Shown in pieces: positions 52,329 through 61,816 of a stretch of DNA of 64,000 bases (position 1 is the first letter of the stretch; the number at the start of each line of letters is the position of its first letter). Both the position numbers and the translations under genes were made by a program. The notes below the pieces were generated by a model. That model searched no databases, was not told the DNA's origin, and saw nothing but the letters and a program-made list of their open reading frames with translations. Origin of the DNA: SIG589 sp045652465 (GTDB taxonomy: Bacteria > Bacillota > Clostridia > Oscillospirales > Acutalibacteraceae); assembly GCA_045652465.1 (NCBI GenBank), contig JAZRUI010000010.1:154774-218773 (forward strand), read 5' to 3'.

Positions 52329-52624
52329 TATTCAATCACCAAAATATCGGCAAAGCCGGTCATCTCGAAAACTTCCATAACCTCTTCGCAAACACCTGTT
52401 ACCTTCATAGAACCGATTTTTTGCATTTTCTTTTGTGCGGCAAGGAGCACACGAAGGCCTGCGCTGGAGATATACTCCATGCCCTTTACATCAAGAACAA
52501 GGTTTTTGGCATCGCCAATGTCCTCGTTGATGGTTTTATCAAGTGCGGGGGCTGTGATAGTATCGAGTCTTCCTACAATCTCGATGATGGTTTCCTGATT
52601 GTTTTTCTTGATTTCAATAGTCAT
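52328..52624 (-). CDS. Anti-sigma factor antagonist (STAS)
   Basis: 98 residues, a single STAS domain of the SpoIIAA/RsbV type. The phosphorylation site is Ser54 (MEYISSAGLRVLLAAQKK) near the N-terminus of helix 2. It would be phosphorylated by the RsbW-like kinase and dephosphorylated by the PP2C phosphatase of the gene just upstream, 14 nt away. Confidence 0.92.
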   Translation of the reverse strand: MTIEIKKNNQETIIEIVGRLDTITAPALDKTINEDIGDAKNLVLDVKGMEYISSAGLRVLLAAQKKMQKIGSMKVTGVCEEVMEVFEMTGFADILVIE

Positions 52625-52638
52625 ACAGTTAAATCTCC

Positions 52639-53046
52639 TTATATCTTTTTAATCATGGTTAAAACATTTTCGCCGTTTTCATAGGAGTAGCTAAGCGAAT
52701 CCATAGTTTTCTTGGCGATGAAAATACCAAGGCCACCTATTTCGCGCTCCTGTGCCGATAAAGTAATATCAGGGTCGGGTTTTTCGAGAGGATTAAAAGG
52801 AACGCCCTTATCCGACATACGGAAGGTAATCACACGGCTTTCCTCATCAAAAGCGATGTGAAGCTTCATATCACCAACGCTTTGCGGATAAGCATAGTGA
52901 GCAACATTGACGAACACTTCCTCAATGGCAACACATATTGCCGTTTGGATTTTCACGGGACATTCAAAGCTCTCAAGGGTTTGTTCAACAAAGCCGAGAA
53001 CCTCATTTAAGGATTCGGTTTTGGCGGGGAATGTTTTATTCGTCAT
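52639..53046 (-). CDS. Possible internal start: separate RsbW-like kinase
   Basis: Within the 946-residue frame, AAAGGAGGTGAGCAT then ATG at 53046 (residue 812) is a perfect ribosome binding site with good spacing. It would make a 135-residue GHKL serine kinase of the RsbW/SpoIIAB kind. The same frame continues from the phosphatase with no stop between, so both a fusion and a free kinase may exist. Confidence 0.5.
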   Translation of the reverse strand: MTNKTFPAKTESLNEVLGFVEQTLESFECPVKIQTAICVAIEEVFVNVAHYAYPQSVGDMKLHIAFDEESRVITFRMSDKGVPFNPLEKPDPDITLSAQEREIGGLGIFIAKKTMDSLSYSYENGENVLTMIKKI

Positions 53047-55479
53047 ATGCTCACCTCCTTTTTTAGGTTTATAATCAAACATCAGCATGGTAATATCATC
53101 AAACTGTGGCGCTTCGCCAACAAATTCATCGATATTGGCTTTTAGCGCCGGTAAAAGATTAACGGCTTTCATAGAAGCGTTTTGGTTCATAAAGGATATT
53201 AGTCTATCCTCGCCGTAAAGCTTGTTATCTATGTTTGTAGCCTCAGGCACACCATCGGTATAAAGGAAGAGTCTATCACCGGGGCAAAGCGTGATTTCGC
53301 CAACTCGGTAACGAACACCCTCCATACCTGCAAGAACAAAGCCTGCGCGGATTTTTAAATATTCAAACGAGCCATCTGCGCGTTTAAGCAGGGGCGGATT
53401 GTGTCCTGCGTTTGCAAACTGTATATTTCCTGTAGTTAGGTCTAAAATGCCCATCCAAGCCGTTACGAACATACCCGACTCGTTATTTTCGCAAAGCTTT
53501 TCATTCGCCTTTGTGAAAATATCGTTCACTGCCATACCGCTCTCCGCCAGGTCTTTAATAATGGTTTTGGCAGTCATCATAAACATTGCCGCAGGAATTC
53601 CCTTGCCCGAAACATCGGCCGCAAGGAAGGCCACGGTTGTATCGTTTAATTTGTAGAAATCGTAAAAGTCGCCGCCAACCTCCTTGGCTGCAATCATTTC
53701 GGCATAAATACCGAAATCTTCATCTTCGGGGAAGTTTGTGGGCAATGCCGAAAGCTGAATTTGTTTAGCATATTCAAGCTCCTTATCAATGCGGGCTGCT
53801 GCCTCGGCGATATATCTTTTTAGGGTTGCAACCGTTGAGTTAATATCATCCGAAAGTGAAGCAAACTCCGCATTGGAACGAACATCTACGGTTACATTTA
53901 AATCGCCCTCGGTGATTCTTCCCAGCGTATCGTTGATTTTATTTAAGTTATTGATAATAACGCGCTTTATGAGAATATAGATAAACACGAACAAAGCGGC
54001 AAAGATAAGAACCTGCATGAAAATACTCGTATAAAGCGAAGCATCACGCATAAATACTGCCTCGGCTTCGGGCATTGCGGCAATAATGCAGTAGCCTTCA
54101 ACAAACTTGAATACATACATATATTTTTCGCTGAGGCTTGTTTTGCCATCAACAATATCGGCATAATAAAGGGCTGTGGCGGTTTTTCCCTCCCTCATTT
54201 CGGTGGGGGGCTTTATTCCGATTGTTGAAATCGGTTGACCCGAATAATCATTATCGATTACCAGCGATAATTTATCATCACAAACCGCTACGAAACCGCC
54301 TGTGCCAACATGGCGATTTTTTGTTACATCAACAACAAAGTCGTTAAGCATCTGGTGAAACTGCTCGGCATCATATCCAACTTGAATAAATCCGCCTTTT
54401 TCCAGGTTGATGGCTGCATATTTTCTCCAAACGGATTCATCTTTTCCTCTGGGGCTATATTGCTGAACAAAAGAATCCTGGGTTTTTAACACATCCACGA
54501 ATTCCTTAGATTGTGCCTTGCTGTTCATATCATAGTTGTTTATAACATCGGCCTCGGTAGAATTAATTATGATGCCCTCGGAGTTAACAACATTAATTTC
54601 TTTGATACCATATTTTTTTGCAAGGTTTTCAAGCGGCATTCTATTGTTTGCTTCATATTCAGCTTTAACTTTTTGTGCAATATCAAGAAGCTGCGCATCG
54701 GATTTTCCTTTAACATCCGCCTCAACATCATTGATTGCGGCGGTAAACACCTCTTGTGTTTCAATGCGCACCATTCCGTTTTGCAAAAAGAAGGTAAAGG
54801 TGCTGGTAACCAAATAGGCAACAACAATACATACAAGTAGCCATCGCTGAAAGGTGTTTGCTATTCGCTCGCCGCCTTTGCCCTTGGTGAAACGCTCATG
54901 GCTTAAAAGGGATACAATGATAATTGCACATCCTACAGCCACAGCATTGCCGAGCAGCATCGGAATTGTAGCGCCCTTAACAAACTCAAAAGCATATGAG
55001 GAGTTATCCATATTTGTAAGGAAAATTAAAATCATATGAATAACTTCGCAAACAACTGCAATACAAACGCCATAACCCCAGGTAGGCTTTTTGTTATCAA
55101 ACATAAGTTTTCTAAATCCTGCCGCCATAAAACCGGCAAGAATGGTGGCTACGCTACACGCAAGCTGGGTGTAAGCTCCGCCGCCCCAATAAACCGAAAA
55201 CCAACGATACAATCCGCCGATAAGGCCGGACACAATACCTGCGGGTGCGCCAAAAATAAGGCCTGCCGAAAGCGGTGCCGCATCGCGCACATTAACCGTT
55301 GTGCCAAGCCATTCCACACCGTAGCTTGATGCAAAGGCCGAAACTCCGCCAAATAAAAGGCCAATAATAATTTGCTTGGCTATGTATGGAAGCTTTTTGG
55401 CCGGTGTGTATTTATCGATGAGATACACCGAAAGAACGAGAAGGCAATTAAGTAATATTGGAATAATTAATCTCATCAT
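52639..55479 (-). CDS. Sensor PP2C (RsbU/SpoIIE-type) phosphatase fused to RsbW-like kinase
   Basis: 946 residues: 5TM LytS-type membrane domain (about 1-195), an outside sensor region (about 235-480, Cache-like) between helices at 212-232 and 485-505, HAMP (about 505-560), PP2C phosphatase (585-802; GGDFYDF, DVSGKG, FDDIT) and a GHKL anti-sigma kinase (about 812-946; EEVFVNVAHYAY, DKGVPFNP, GGLGIFIA). At the junction AAAGGAGGTGA precedes Met812, so the kinase could also be made alone. It controls the STAS antagonist encoded next. No sigma factor is nearby. Confidence 0.92.
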   Translation of the reverse strand: MMRLIIPILLNCLLVLSVYLIDKYTPAKKLPYIAKQIIIGLLFGGVSAFASSYGVEWLGTTVNVRDAAPLSAGLIFGAPAGIVSGLIGGLYRWFSVYWGGGAYTQLACSVATILAGFMAAGFRKLMFDNKKPTWGYGVCIAVVCEVIHMILIFLTNMDNSSYAFEFVKGATIPMLLGNAVAVGCAIIIVSLLSHERFTKGKGGERIANTFQRWLLVCIVVAYLVTSTFTFFLQNGMVRIETQEVFTAAINDVEADVKGKSDAQLLDIAQKVKAEYEANNRMPLENLAKKYGIKEINVVNSEGIIINSTEADVINNYDMNSKAQSKEFVDVLKTQDSFVQQYSPRGKDESVWRKYAAINLEKGGFIQVGYDAEQFHQMLNDFVVDVTKNRHVGTGGFVAVCDDKLSLVIDNDYSGQPISTIGIKPPTEMREGKTATALYYADIVDGKTSLSEKYMYVFKFVEGYCIIAAMPEAEAVFMRDASLYTSIFMQVLIFAALFVFIYILIKRVIINNLNKINDTLGRITEGDLNVTVDVRSNAEFASLSDDINSTVATLKRYIAEAAARIDKELEYAKQIQLSALPTNFPEDEDFGIYAEMIAAKEVGGDFYDFYKLNDTTVAFLAADVSGKGIPAAMFMMTAKTIIKDLAESGMAVNDIFTKANEKLCENNESGMFVTAWMGILDLTTGNIQFANAGHNPPLLKRADGSFEYLKIRAGFVLAGMEGVRYRVGEITLCPGDRLFLYTDGVPEATNIDNKLYGEDRLISFMNQNASMKAVNLLPALKANIDEFVGEAPQFDDITMLMFDYKPKKGGEHMTNKTFPAKTESLNEVLGFVEQTLESFECPVKIQTAICVAIEEVFVNVAHYAYPQSVGDMKLHIAFDEESRVITFRMSDKGVPFNPLEKPDPDITLSAQEREIGGLGIFIAKKTMDSLSYSYENGENVLTMIKKI

Positions 55480-55486
55480 ACGCCTC

Positions 55487-56446
55487 CTATAACCACATAC
55501 GAATCAGCGCTTTGACCAGCGTTGCTAATAGGTCGCCAAAGATACCAACCGCCAAAAGCAAAACCATATATAAAAACATACTGCTTTTACTTATCGAATT
55601 TTTTGAGAGATTATAATAAAAATTAAACTGCCCTTGCCCATTGTGCTCTCGTTTTTGATTCCATTGATAGGTAATAACATCCGAACAATCATAACCATCG
55701 GGAAGATAATCTTTATATAAGTTTTCTTCCAAACGGCGGATACGATAGCAGCCTACATCGTTAAGCTCATAATTTTCATCAATCGAAAGGGTAATAACCG
55801 CCTTTTTTAATTTTTGGCGGTGGAATATGCCGATTCTCGTAATCTCTTCCGGCAACAATCTTGCCTCGTTAATACGAACGGAATAACCATATTTTTCCGA
55901 AACCACAGGGGTTGTAATCAAATCCCTGAGTCGGCTCATCGCATTTCCAACATCAACATGGGATTTAAATATTTCATCCAATGATTTATGCGGCATACGC
56001 CAAATGAAATAGGCTTCATCGTTATCAAGTGATGCGTTTAATTTTTCTAAATCTACATTGATTAGCGTGCCGTTTGATAACGGTTTTATATCATATTCCA
56101 GGGTGCTGATATGTACGATATCAACCGTTTTTCCGTTGTATGCTATTTCGGAGGTGTGCTCGTTTTTCTTGTAATCCACAATGCAGGCTGCGCTAAAGGT
56201 TGCCTGCAAAATTTTTGTATCATTAAAACGCAAGGATACATCTTCAATTTCATCGGCGGATATGGCAAACGGAACATAAACATGTAATAATTTGCTTAAC
56301 TTAACGCCGCGTATGCGAATTGCAAGGTCCACATAGCTTTTGCCTTTGGGGTTAAGCCAGTTGTTAATATAAACCGTGCTGGTATCATCGCCATCAACCC
56401 AAATGGCCCAACCATCATCGGCAAACTTTTTTCGTTTTTTAGACAT
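55487..56446 (-). CDS. Hypothetical protein with C-terminal membrane helix, 319 aa
   Basis: Unrecognised. Lys-rich start, long soluble part with WAIWVDGDDTSTVYINNW, YFIWRMPHKSLDEIF and DYLPDGYDCSDVITY, then one C-terminal transmembrane helix (about 290-312). No signal peptide, so a tail-anchored topology is likely. It lies 7 nt upstream of the sensor phosphatase gene, so it belongs to that operon and may feed it a signal. Confidence 0.75.
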   Translation of the reverse strand: MSKKRKKFADDGWAIWVDGDDTSTVYINNWLNPKGKSYVDLAIRIRGVKLSKLLHVYVPFAISADEIEDVSLRFNDTKILQATFSAACIVDYKKNEHTSEIAYNGKTVDIVHISTLEYDIKPLSNGTLINVDLEKLNASLDNDEAYFIWRMPHKSLDEIFKSHVDVGNAMSRLRDLITTPVVSEKYGYSVRINEARLLPEEITRIGIFHRQKLKKAVITLSIDENYELNDVGCYRIRRLEENLYKDYLPDGYDCSDVITYQWNQKREHNGQGQFNFYYNLSKNSISKSSMFLYMVLLLAVGIFGDLLATLVKALIRMWL

Positions 56447-56478
56447 TATAGGTGCTCCTTTCGATATAATTTATCGCT

Positions 56479-56709
56479 TTATAGGCAAAGCATTGTGCCA
56501 AAATAGTCACCATAGGCCGCTGAATATTCTTCCCAATCGAGTGATACATCAATATCATATTTATCTAAAATCGCATTCAACTCTGCAACCTTTTTGAAAA
56601 CTTCTTTAATTTGCGCTTTTTCTTCATTTGTGTATTCTTCGTAGTTATCCATTAAATCTTCGATAACCACCTTAAATTTTTTAATTAATTCCTTCTTTTC
56701 CTTTTTCAT
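56479..56709 (-). CDS. Small helical hypothetical protein, 76 aa
   Basis: 76 residues, charged and helical (KKEKKELIKKFKVVIEDLMD), ending DYFGTMLCL. No motif recognised. AAAGGAGAG precedes the start, and it lies 32 nt upstream of the 319-residue gene, so it may be the first gene of the partner-switching operon. Confidence 0.6.
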   Translation of the reverse strand: MKKEKKELIKKFKVVIEDLMDNYEEYTNEEKAQIKEVFKKVAELNAILDKYDIDVSLDWEEYSAAYGDYFGTMLCL

Positions 56710-56782
56710 TTTGCACTCTCCTTTTCATTAAGCCCGATTCGCACTTAAAATTTTTAGTGGTATATTTAAAAACCTCAAAACA

Positions 56783-57451
56783 TTATTCTTCATAAATCGG
56801 CTTTCTTACCATGGCATAATGCGTAACGGTGCTTTTAGGGATTAGTTCTTCTTTCATTAGTTCAAATCCATAATGCTGATATAGCCCAACATTTGTATCT
56901 TTATTGGTTTCGAGATAGGCCACCATACGCTCATCATCGCAAAACTGCATCATGGGTCGCATCAGTTTGCTTGCCAACCCTTTGCCCTGCGCATCCTTTT
57001 TAATGGAAAGATTATATAAATACCAATCGTAATTTTCGGTAAACTCTTTTTTTAGATTCATTGCATAGTTTTCGTAGGTTAAAAGTCTTCCAATAATACC
57101 AAGGCCTGAATGAAGAATCAAGCTGAGCCCGCCATTTATTAAAAACGGCAGGGCTTTATTGCCCGTAAAGCCAAACGGAAGCCACGCTGCAAAGCCGTTA
57201 ATTTCTTCACTATCGGCATAAATTACTGCATCCTCAGTCATGGTTTTAAGGGATATTTGCATAATTAATTTAGATGCCTTGGCATCGTATTTACCTTTAG
57301 TTAACCAATTGTGTAAGGGATAGTCCTTATATGCATCAGCTGCCACCTCGGCCAAACGGTCGAGGTCCTTTTCTTTCACAATATACAAGCCTGCTTGTTC
57401 TATTTTCTTTTTTGCAAGCGGAATTTCGATTTTTCTAACCAGTTTATCCAT
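56783..57451 (-). CDS. GNAT family N-acetyltransferase
   Basis: 222 residues. N-terminal helices and a GNAT core with the acetyl-CoA motif A region LSIKKDAQGKGLASKLMRPM (consensus R/Q-x-x-G-x-G/A) at about 150-169, then a C-terminal YQHYGFELMKEELIPKST. Cytoplasmic. Substrate unknown. Confidence 0.88.
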   Translation of the reverse strand: MDKLVRKIEIPLAKKKIEQAGLYIVKEKDLDRLAEVAADAYKDYPLHNWLTKGKYDAKASKLIMQISLKTMTEDAVIYADSEEINGFAAWLPFGFTGNKALPFLINGGLSLILHSGLGIIGRLLTYENYAMNLKKEFTENYDWYLYNLSIKKDAQGKGLASKLMRPMMQFCDDERMVAYLETNKDTNVGLYQHYGFELMKEELIPKSTVTHYAMVRKPIYEE

Positions 57452-57485
57452 TTCTATACCTACGCCTCGTATCCAAAATTAAAAG

Positions 57486-57824
57486 CTACGCCTTTTTGTT
57501 TGTTGCCGCTTTATAGGCGAGCAAAACGATAACCAGCGCCATAAACAAAACAGCACTTGCTTTGTGAATAATGGCGAGCGCGGCAATGCCGTGAACATTC
57601 ATAATTACAACGCCGCTAACCAAAGCAACACCATAAAAAGCCCTCATAATAATTTCGAGCGCAGGCTTTTTCCATTCGTTTTTGGTTAAAACTGTATAAG
57701 CGGCCAAAACCAAAACGCCAATTACCGATATGGCAATATGCGCGGTCATTCCGGTGGTCTTGAGCAAAAACAATAAAGCGCCGATGAGCAACATTGGGGG
57801 AGCAAAAATCAAATCTTTTTTCAT
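57486..57824 (-). CDS. Small four-helix membrane protein
   Basis: 112 residues, four hydrophobic helices (FAPPMLLIGALLFLL, AHIAISVIGVLVLAAYTVL, IIMRAFYGVALVSGVVIM, VLFMALVIVLLAYKAATN). No family certain. ATG at 57824 is chosen because GGAG sits right before it; the 5-codon longer frame places its ATG inside that ribosome binding site. Confidence 0.75.
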   Translation of the reverse strand: MKKDLIFAPPMLLIGALLFLLKTTGMTAHIAISVIGVLVLAAYTVLTKNEWKKPALEIIMRAFYGVALVSGVVIMNVHGIAALAIIHKASAVLFMALVIVLLAYKAATNKKA

Positions 57825-57881
57825 AATAGTTTTCTCCATTTCTTATTTATAAATTTTTTATTTAGGAGTCTATAGAATCAA

Positions 57882-58859
57882 CTAAAAGCCTTCGCCTTGA
57901 TGCAGTTTATATTGCCGTTTCACAATTTTGGAATCATCCTTATAAAACGGAGCGGGCCCCTCAAATTCGGTATCTCCCACCGTCATATCGGCTCGAATCG
58001 CGGAATCATAAATCGACCTGCCGAAAAACGGAATTTTAATTTTCGCCAAAGGTGTTAAAAATCTTGCATGGTATTCCAACTCTGCCGCAAAGGAATAGAC
58101 CGATGTGTTTCCCGTGTGGGTTGCGAGAATTGCCAAAGCCTCTTGCGCGGTTGGTTTGGCAGGGTTTTCGAGGTATATGTTTTCGTTATCGCAAACGATG
58201 TGCCCCGCTTCCCTATTCAGCGCATCAATAAAACGCGGGAGTCTTGCTAACTTGCCTGAGTTTTTATATGAGATACTCGCTTGAACGATTTCTTTATAAA
58301 ACTCAGGAGCCTTGATAATGCCGTTATCAGCGCAGGAGGCAATGAGCTTTACATACCTGTCAGCCACAAGGTAAGCCGCCCTAGAGTGCGGGTTTTTGAA
58401 ATACTTTTTAAGCGCTTTATGATGGCGCTGTCCCCTACCGGCTACTACACGGTTTATTTCGGCATTCAGTTTCTTTTTGTTTTCATCGGTGGGCTCGGCA
58501 AGACAGGCGAGCAATCTTTCGCTGCTAAAGGAAATAAAGGATATTGTCACACCGGGTGTATCACCATCGGCAGGAGAGCCATCCTCCGCATCGTGCTCTT
58601 GTTCCCTGAGCTTTAAAAGGCCATATGTATAATCATTATCGCTTAAAACGGCGTATAAAAACCAATCATCAAAAAATTTGCTGCAAGCAAACCTCTCACC
58701 GCTCGAATCCAAAAAATCGAGAATACCTTTGGATGCAAGTATGTTTGCTATAGACTTATTAAGCATAAAAAAGCCATCGGATGTTGCAGCGATATCGGTG
58801 TTCTCAATGCTCGTATCGGAGAGCAAAACACGAAAAGCGCTTGGTATATTTTTCTCCAA
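57882..58859 (-). CDS. Hypothetical protein, 325 aa (TTG start)
   Basis: Unrecognised, soluble, 325 residues with NKKKLNAEINRVVAGRGQRH, YKNSGKLARLPRFIDALN and PFFGRSIYDSAIRADMTVGD. Translation starts at TTG 58859, with GGAGGTGG about 8 nt upstream. It is divergent in function from the neighbours; no motif for a known enzyme is visible. It precedes the small membrane protein gene. Confidence 0.7.
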   Translation of the reverse strand: MEKNIPSAFRVLLSDTSIENTDIAATSDGFFMLNKSIANILASKGILDFLDSSGERFACSKFFDDWFLYAVLSDNDYTYGLLKLREQEHDAEDGSPADGDTPGVTISFISFSSERLLACLAEPTDENKKKLNAEINRVVAGRGQRHHKALKKYFKNPHSRAAYLVADRYVKLIASCADNGIIKAPEFYKEIVQASISYKNSGKLARLPRFIDALNREAGHIVCDNENIYLENPAKPTAQEALAILATHTGNTSVYSFAAELEYHARFLTPLAKIKIPFFGRSIYDSAIRADMTVGDTEFEGPAPFYKDDSKIVKRQYKLHQGEGF

Positions 58860-58952
58860 CCCTTTCCACCTCCAACCAAAGAGTATAATTAACCTATTTT
58901 ATCTTTCCTATTATATACTTTAAGGTGTGACAAACCTCTTACAAACAAATAA

Positions 58953-58979
58953 AAAAAGCCGTCTGTTCGACGGCTTTTT
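58953..58979 (-). terminator. Intrinsic terminator of the two-component operon
   Basis: AAAAAGCCGTC (58953-58963) and GACGGCTTTTT (58969-58979), perfect 11-bp stem, 5-nt loop, right after the response regulator stop and followed by TTTATTTG. Confidence 0.9.
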
Positions 58980-58986
58980 AAGGTTA

Positions 58987-59766
58987 TTATTCAGTTCTTT
59001 TTTTCCAAAGTAATCCGCAGGTTTCCTCTGCCCAACCATACTGGGACATATACTCGCCGCGGAATTCGGGCTTTCCGTTTTTTAAATATGCGAAATAATC
59101 GCAATCTAATTTTTCGGGGTTAATGGAATAGAAATAATTATTCCTCTCAAAAATCTCCTCAGCTCCCACCGCCTCAAGCGATTGGCGCAAATCGCGGAAC
59201 AACTGGTGAACATAGTTGTGATTCTTTTGGTCCTCATCGTTTTCCCAAAGCGCAACGCCAATTTCCGCAACCGTAACGCCTGCGCCGTTTCGGTCTATCA
59301 AAAATGCGAACAGTTCTTTGGTTTTTGAGCGTTTGAAGGTAAGCTTTTCGCCCTTTGCAAAAACCTCAAAAGTACCAAAGCATTTCACGGTAAGCGGCTT
59401 TTCGCTATTGCGGATACCTTTGATATTATCAATCTCCGCCTGCACATCCTTAGCCGAAACAGGCTTCATTAAATATCCGGAGGCATGCAGCTTGAAAGCA
59501 GGGATTGCGTATTCCTCATATCCGGTGCAAAACACGATTTTGCAATTAGGAGAAGAACCGATGATTTTTTCAGCAAGAGCAAGACCGCCCATGCCACGCA
59601 TATTAATATCTAAAAAGGCAATATCAACCGAATTTTCTTTCACAAAAGCAAGGGCTTCATCACAATCGGAAAACTGCGAAACCTCAGAGATATCGGGCGA
59701 TGCCTTAATTGCCGCCGCCAAAGCGCCGAGCATTAATATTTCATCATCAACCGCTATCGCAATCAT
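58987..59766 (-). CDS. Response regulator with SARP/BTAD-type output domain
   Basis: 259 residues: receiver domain (1-115) with acidic Asp7/Asp8, phospho-acceptor Asp53 (AFLDINMRG) and Lys101 (YLMKPVS), then a winged-helix domain (about 125-215; CFGTFEVFAKGEKLTFKRSK), the OmpR/SARP type found with BTAD-like regulators, not the LytTR domain common with LytS kinases. It overlaps the kinase gene by 4 nt, so it is its partner. Confidence 0.9.
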   Translation of the reverse strand: MIAIAVDDEILMLGALAAAIKASPDISEVSQFSDCDEALAFVKENSVDIAFLDINMRGMGGLALAEKIIGSSPNCKIVFCTGYEEYAIPAFKLHASGYLMKPVSAKDVQAEIDNIKGIRNSEKPLTVKCFGTFEVFAKGEKLTFKRSKTKELFAFLIDRNGAGVTVAEIGVALWENDEDQKNHNYVHQLFRDLRQSLEAVGAEEIFERNNYFYSINPEKLDCDYFAYLKNGKPEFRGEYMSQYGWAEETCGLLWKKRTE

Positions 59767-61616
59767 TGTGCCGCCTCCTTGGGAATTTTTATCAATACCT
59801 TGGTTCCGGCGCCCTCTTTGCTTTCAATATCCAAAGTGCCGTTCACCATAGCCTTTAGTCTTCCGCGAATATTTCTTATGCCCACATGCTTTCTTTCGTC
59901 CAGCAGAACATCCACATCAAAGCCTACACCATCATCCTCCACCATAACGCAGTAGTGGGTGTCGGTCTCATAGGAGACTACGCGGATTGTGCCGCCCTTT
60001 TGCAATTTCATAAGTCCGTGCTTGATTGCGTTTTCAACAATCGGTTGAATGGTAAGCGCGGGAATATGGAAATCATCCGAATTCATCTCAAACGAGAAGG
60101 TCATATCGGGGAAACGCACATTTTCAATGCTTATGTAGTGATGTACATGCTCCATTTCCTGCGACATTAAAATCGGCTTTGGATTATCAAGCTCGCCAAA
60201 ATTACCGCGCAGATATTTTGCAAAGTTATGAACGAGTTCGCCCGCTTTGGGAGGATTGATGCTGCAAAGCTGCTCAATGCTGCCCAAGGTGTTGTAGATA
60301 AAGTGGGGGCGAATTTGGCTCATCATGGTAGAAACTCTGCTTTCGGTTAGCTGAGCATTTAAAACGATTTTTTCGGTTTCCAATTCCTTGGCCTTGGCAA
60401 GCGTGTTGATGCTGTTGGGAATAACCCTAAGCACTGCAACCATTGCCGCAATAAAGAAAGCGGTGAAAACATAGCTTGAGGCCACTCCGCCCTTCCAAAT
60501 TCCAAGGTCGGTCATAATAACATCAAGGCCAAAAGAAATAAGCGGCAGGATTAATCCGATATAAATCCAGCGCTCCTTTGCTTTGGTAACAAAGAATTCT
60601 CGCACAAGGCAGCCAAATAAAATGATATTGCCCAGCATCTGCGCAGCGGCCCAATAAAGCCAAGTATCATAAAAGAGTATGTCGGTTATAATCGGCAGGC
60701 AAATGAGCGCCGCATCAAAAATGCCCAGCAGCACAAGGGTGATTGTGCCGATTATTTTAGTTCCTTTCAAAAAGTGCACAAGCGCGATAGAAAGGAAAAG
60801 CATATAAAACATCATCGAGCAGCCCAAAATCGTTGTATTAGTCACAACCGATTTGCTCCAAAACGAAACGCCGCTTGCACTGTACGATAGGTATGCTCCC
60901 GCAAACAAAATTACAATGCCTAAAAGCCAAATAATTTTGCTGTTTTTTATATGTATCAGCGTTGAGAACAATGCGGTTCCCAAAACGATAAGCGAAATTA
61001 TAGAAAACAACAAGCCCCGATCTCTTTGGCTTTTTCCGCTTTCAAGAATGCCTTTTTCAAACTCAATATCCGTCCATAACGCCGTGCTTGAAAGCATCTC
61101 ATCAATGGCAGTTTCATTACCGAAGCTATGAGGGTTATGAATAAGAATCTCGATTGGTTCTTCGCTTGCGTTTGTGAGCGTATAGGCGGCCCAATCCTCA
61201 TGGCAGGCAGAATCACCGTATAGAGGATTTTCCACATCTATTATGTGCGGCTCATTTTCGCCCTCATAAAATGTTAGGCTAATATGATTTATATAAAGGG
61301 CAATCGGAATATTATCGCTATAAATGCCAACATATTCACCATCGGGTGCGAGCATATGAAAATTACCGCGCAGGGTAACATCACCCTCCGTTGAAGAAAT
61401 GTGCTCCCCTTCTACGATTTTGTGCCACTCGCCATCGCCAATGCGGTACTCTCCATCAAAATATACATCTGCCACTAAAGCGGGAGCCGCTTGCATACTG
61501 TTTGCGTTGCCGTGCCACAGCAAAACAACAGCCGAGAGTAATAATAGCAAAAGGCCTGCAATCGCTATCTTTGTCTTATTAAAAAAGCGCAACTTAGTTT
61601 CTTTTTTATTCATCAT
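59763..61616 (-). CDS. Membrane sensor histidine kinase (7TM/LytS-type catalytic part)
   Basis: 617 residues: N-terminal membrane helix, an extracellular beta-rich domain (about 45-195), a 7TM block (about 200-405), then the His_kinase region with His438 in QIRPHFIYNTLG and the ATPase domain (NAIKHGLMKLQ, VEDDGVGFD, GIRNIRGRLKAM). The extracellular plus 7TM layout is that of 7TMR-DISM receptors. TATAAT at 61637-61632 is a likely -10 box for this operon; the -35 is weak. Response regulator gene follows. Confidence 0.92.
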   Translation of the reverse strand: MMNKKETKLRFFNKTKIAIAGLLLLLLSAVVLLWHGNANSMQAAPALVADVYFDGEYRIGDGEWHKIVEGEHISSTEGDVTLRGNFHMLAPDGEYVGIYSDNIPIALYINHISLTFYEGENEPHIIDVENPLYGDSACHEDWAAYTLTNASEEPIEILIHNPHSFGNETAIDEMLSSTALWTDIEFEKGILESGKSQRDRGLLFSIISLIVLGTALFSTLIHIKNSKIIWLLGIVILFAGAYLSYSASGVSFWSKSVVTNTTILGCSMMFYMLFLSIALVHFLKGTKIIGTITLVLLGIFDAALICLPIITDILFYDTWLYWAAAQMLGNIILFGCLVREFFVTKAKERWIYIGLILPLISFGLDVIMTDLGIWKGGVASSYVFTAFFIAAMVAVLRVIPNSINTLAKAKELETEKIVLNAQLTESRVSTMMSQIRPHFIYNTLGSIEQLCSINPPKAGELVHNFAKYLRGNFGELDNPKPILMSQEMEHVHHYISIENVRFPDMTFSFEMNSDDFHIPALTIQPIVENAIKHGLMKLQKGGTIRVVSYETDTHYCVMVEDDGVGFDVDVLLDERKHVGIRNIRGRLKAMVNGTLDIESKEGAGTKVLIKIPKEAAQ

Positions 61617-61713
61617 CTCAACTCCGTTTACATTATATCATAAATTAAATAATATTTAAATCGATTTTAACATGAAAACGAATATTTTTATTATGTTAGC
61701 AATTCATATATAA

Positions 61714-61740
61714 AAAAGACCACCGCGTGGGTGGTCTTTT
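61714..61740 (-). terminator. Intrinsic terminator of the lipoprotein gene
   Basis: AAAAGACCACC (61714-61724) and GGTGGTCTTTT (61730-61740), perfect 11-bp stem with 5-nt loop, followed by TTTATATATG on the minus strand. Confidence 0.85.
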
Positions 61741-61816
61741 CTAATTAAAGAGCAGCACTTAAAATGGAACCTGCACTTTTAGAAAAAGCGAGAGCATGAA
61801 AATAAAATGTTAAAAT

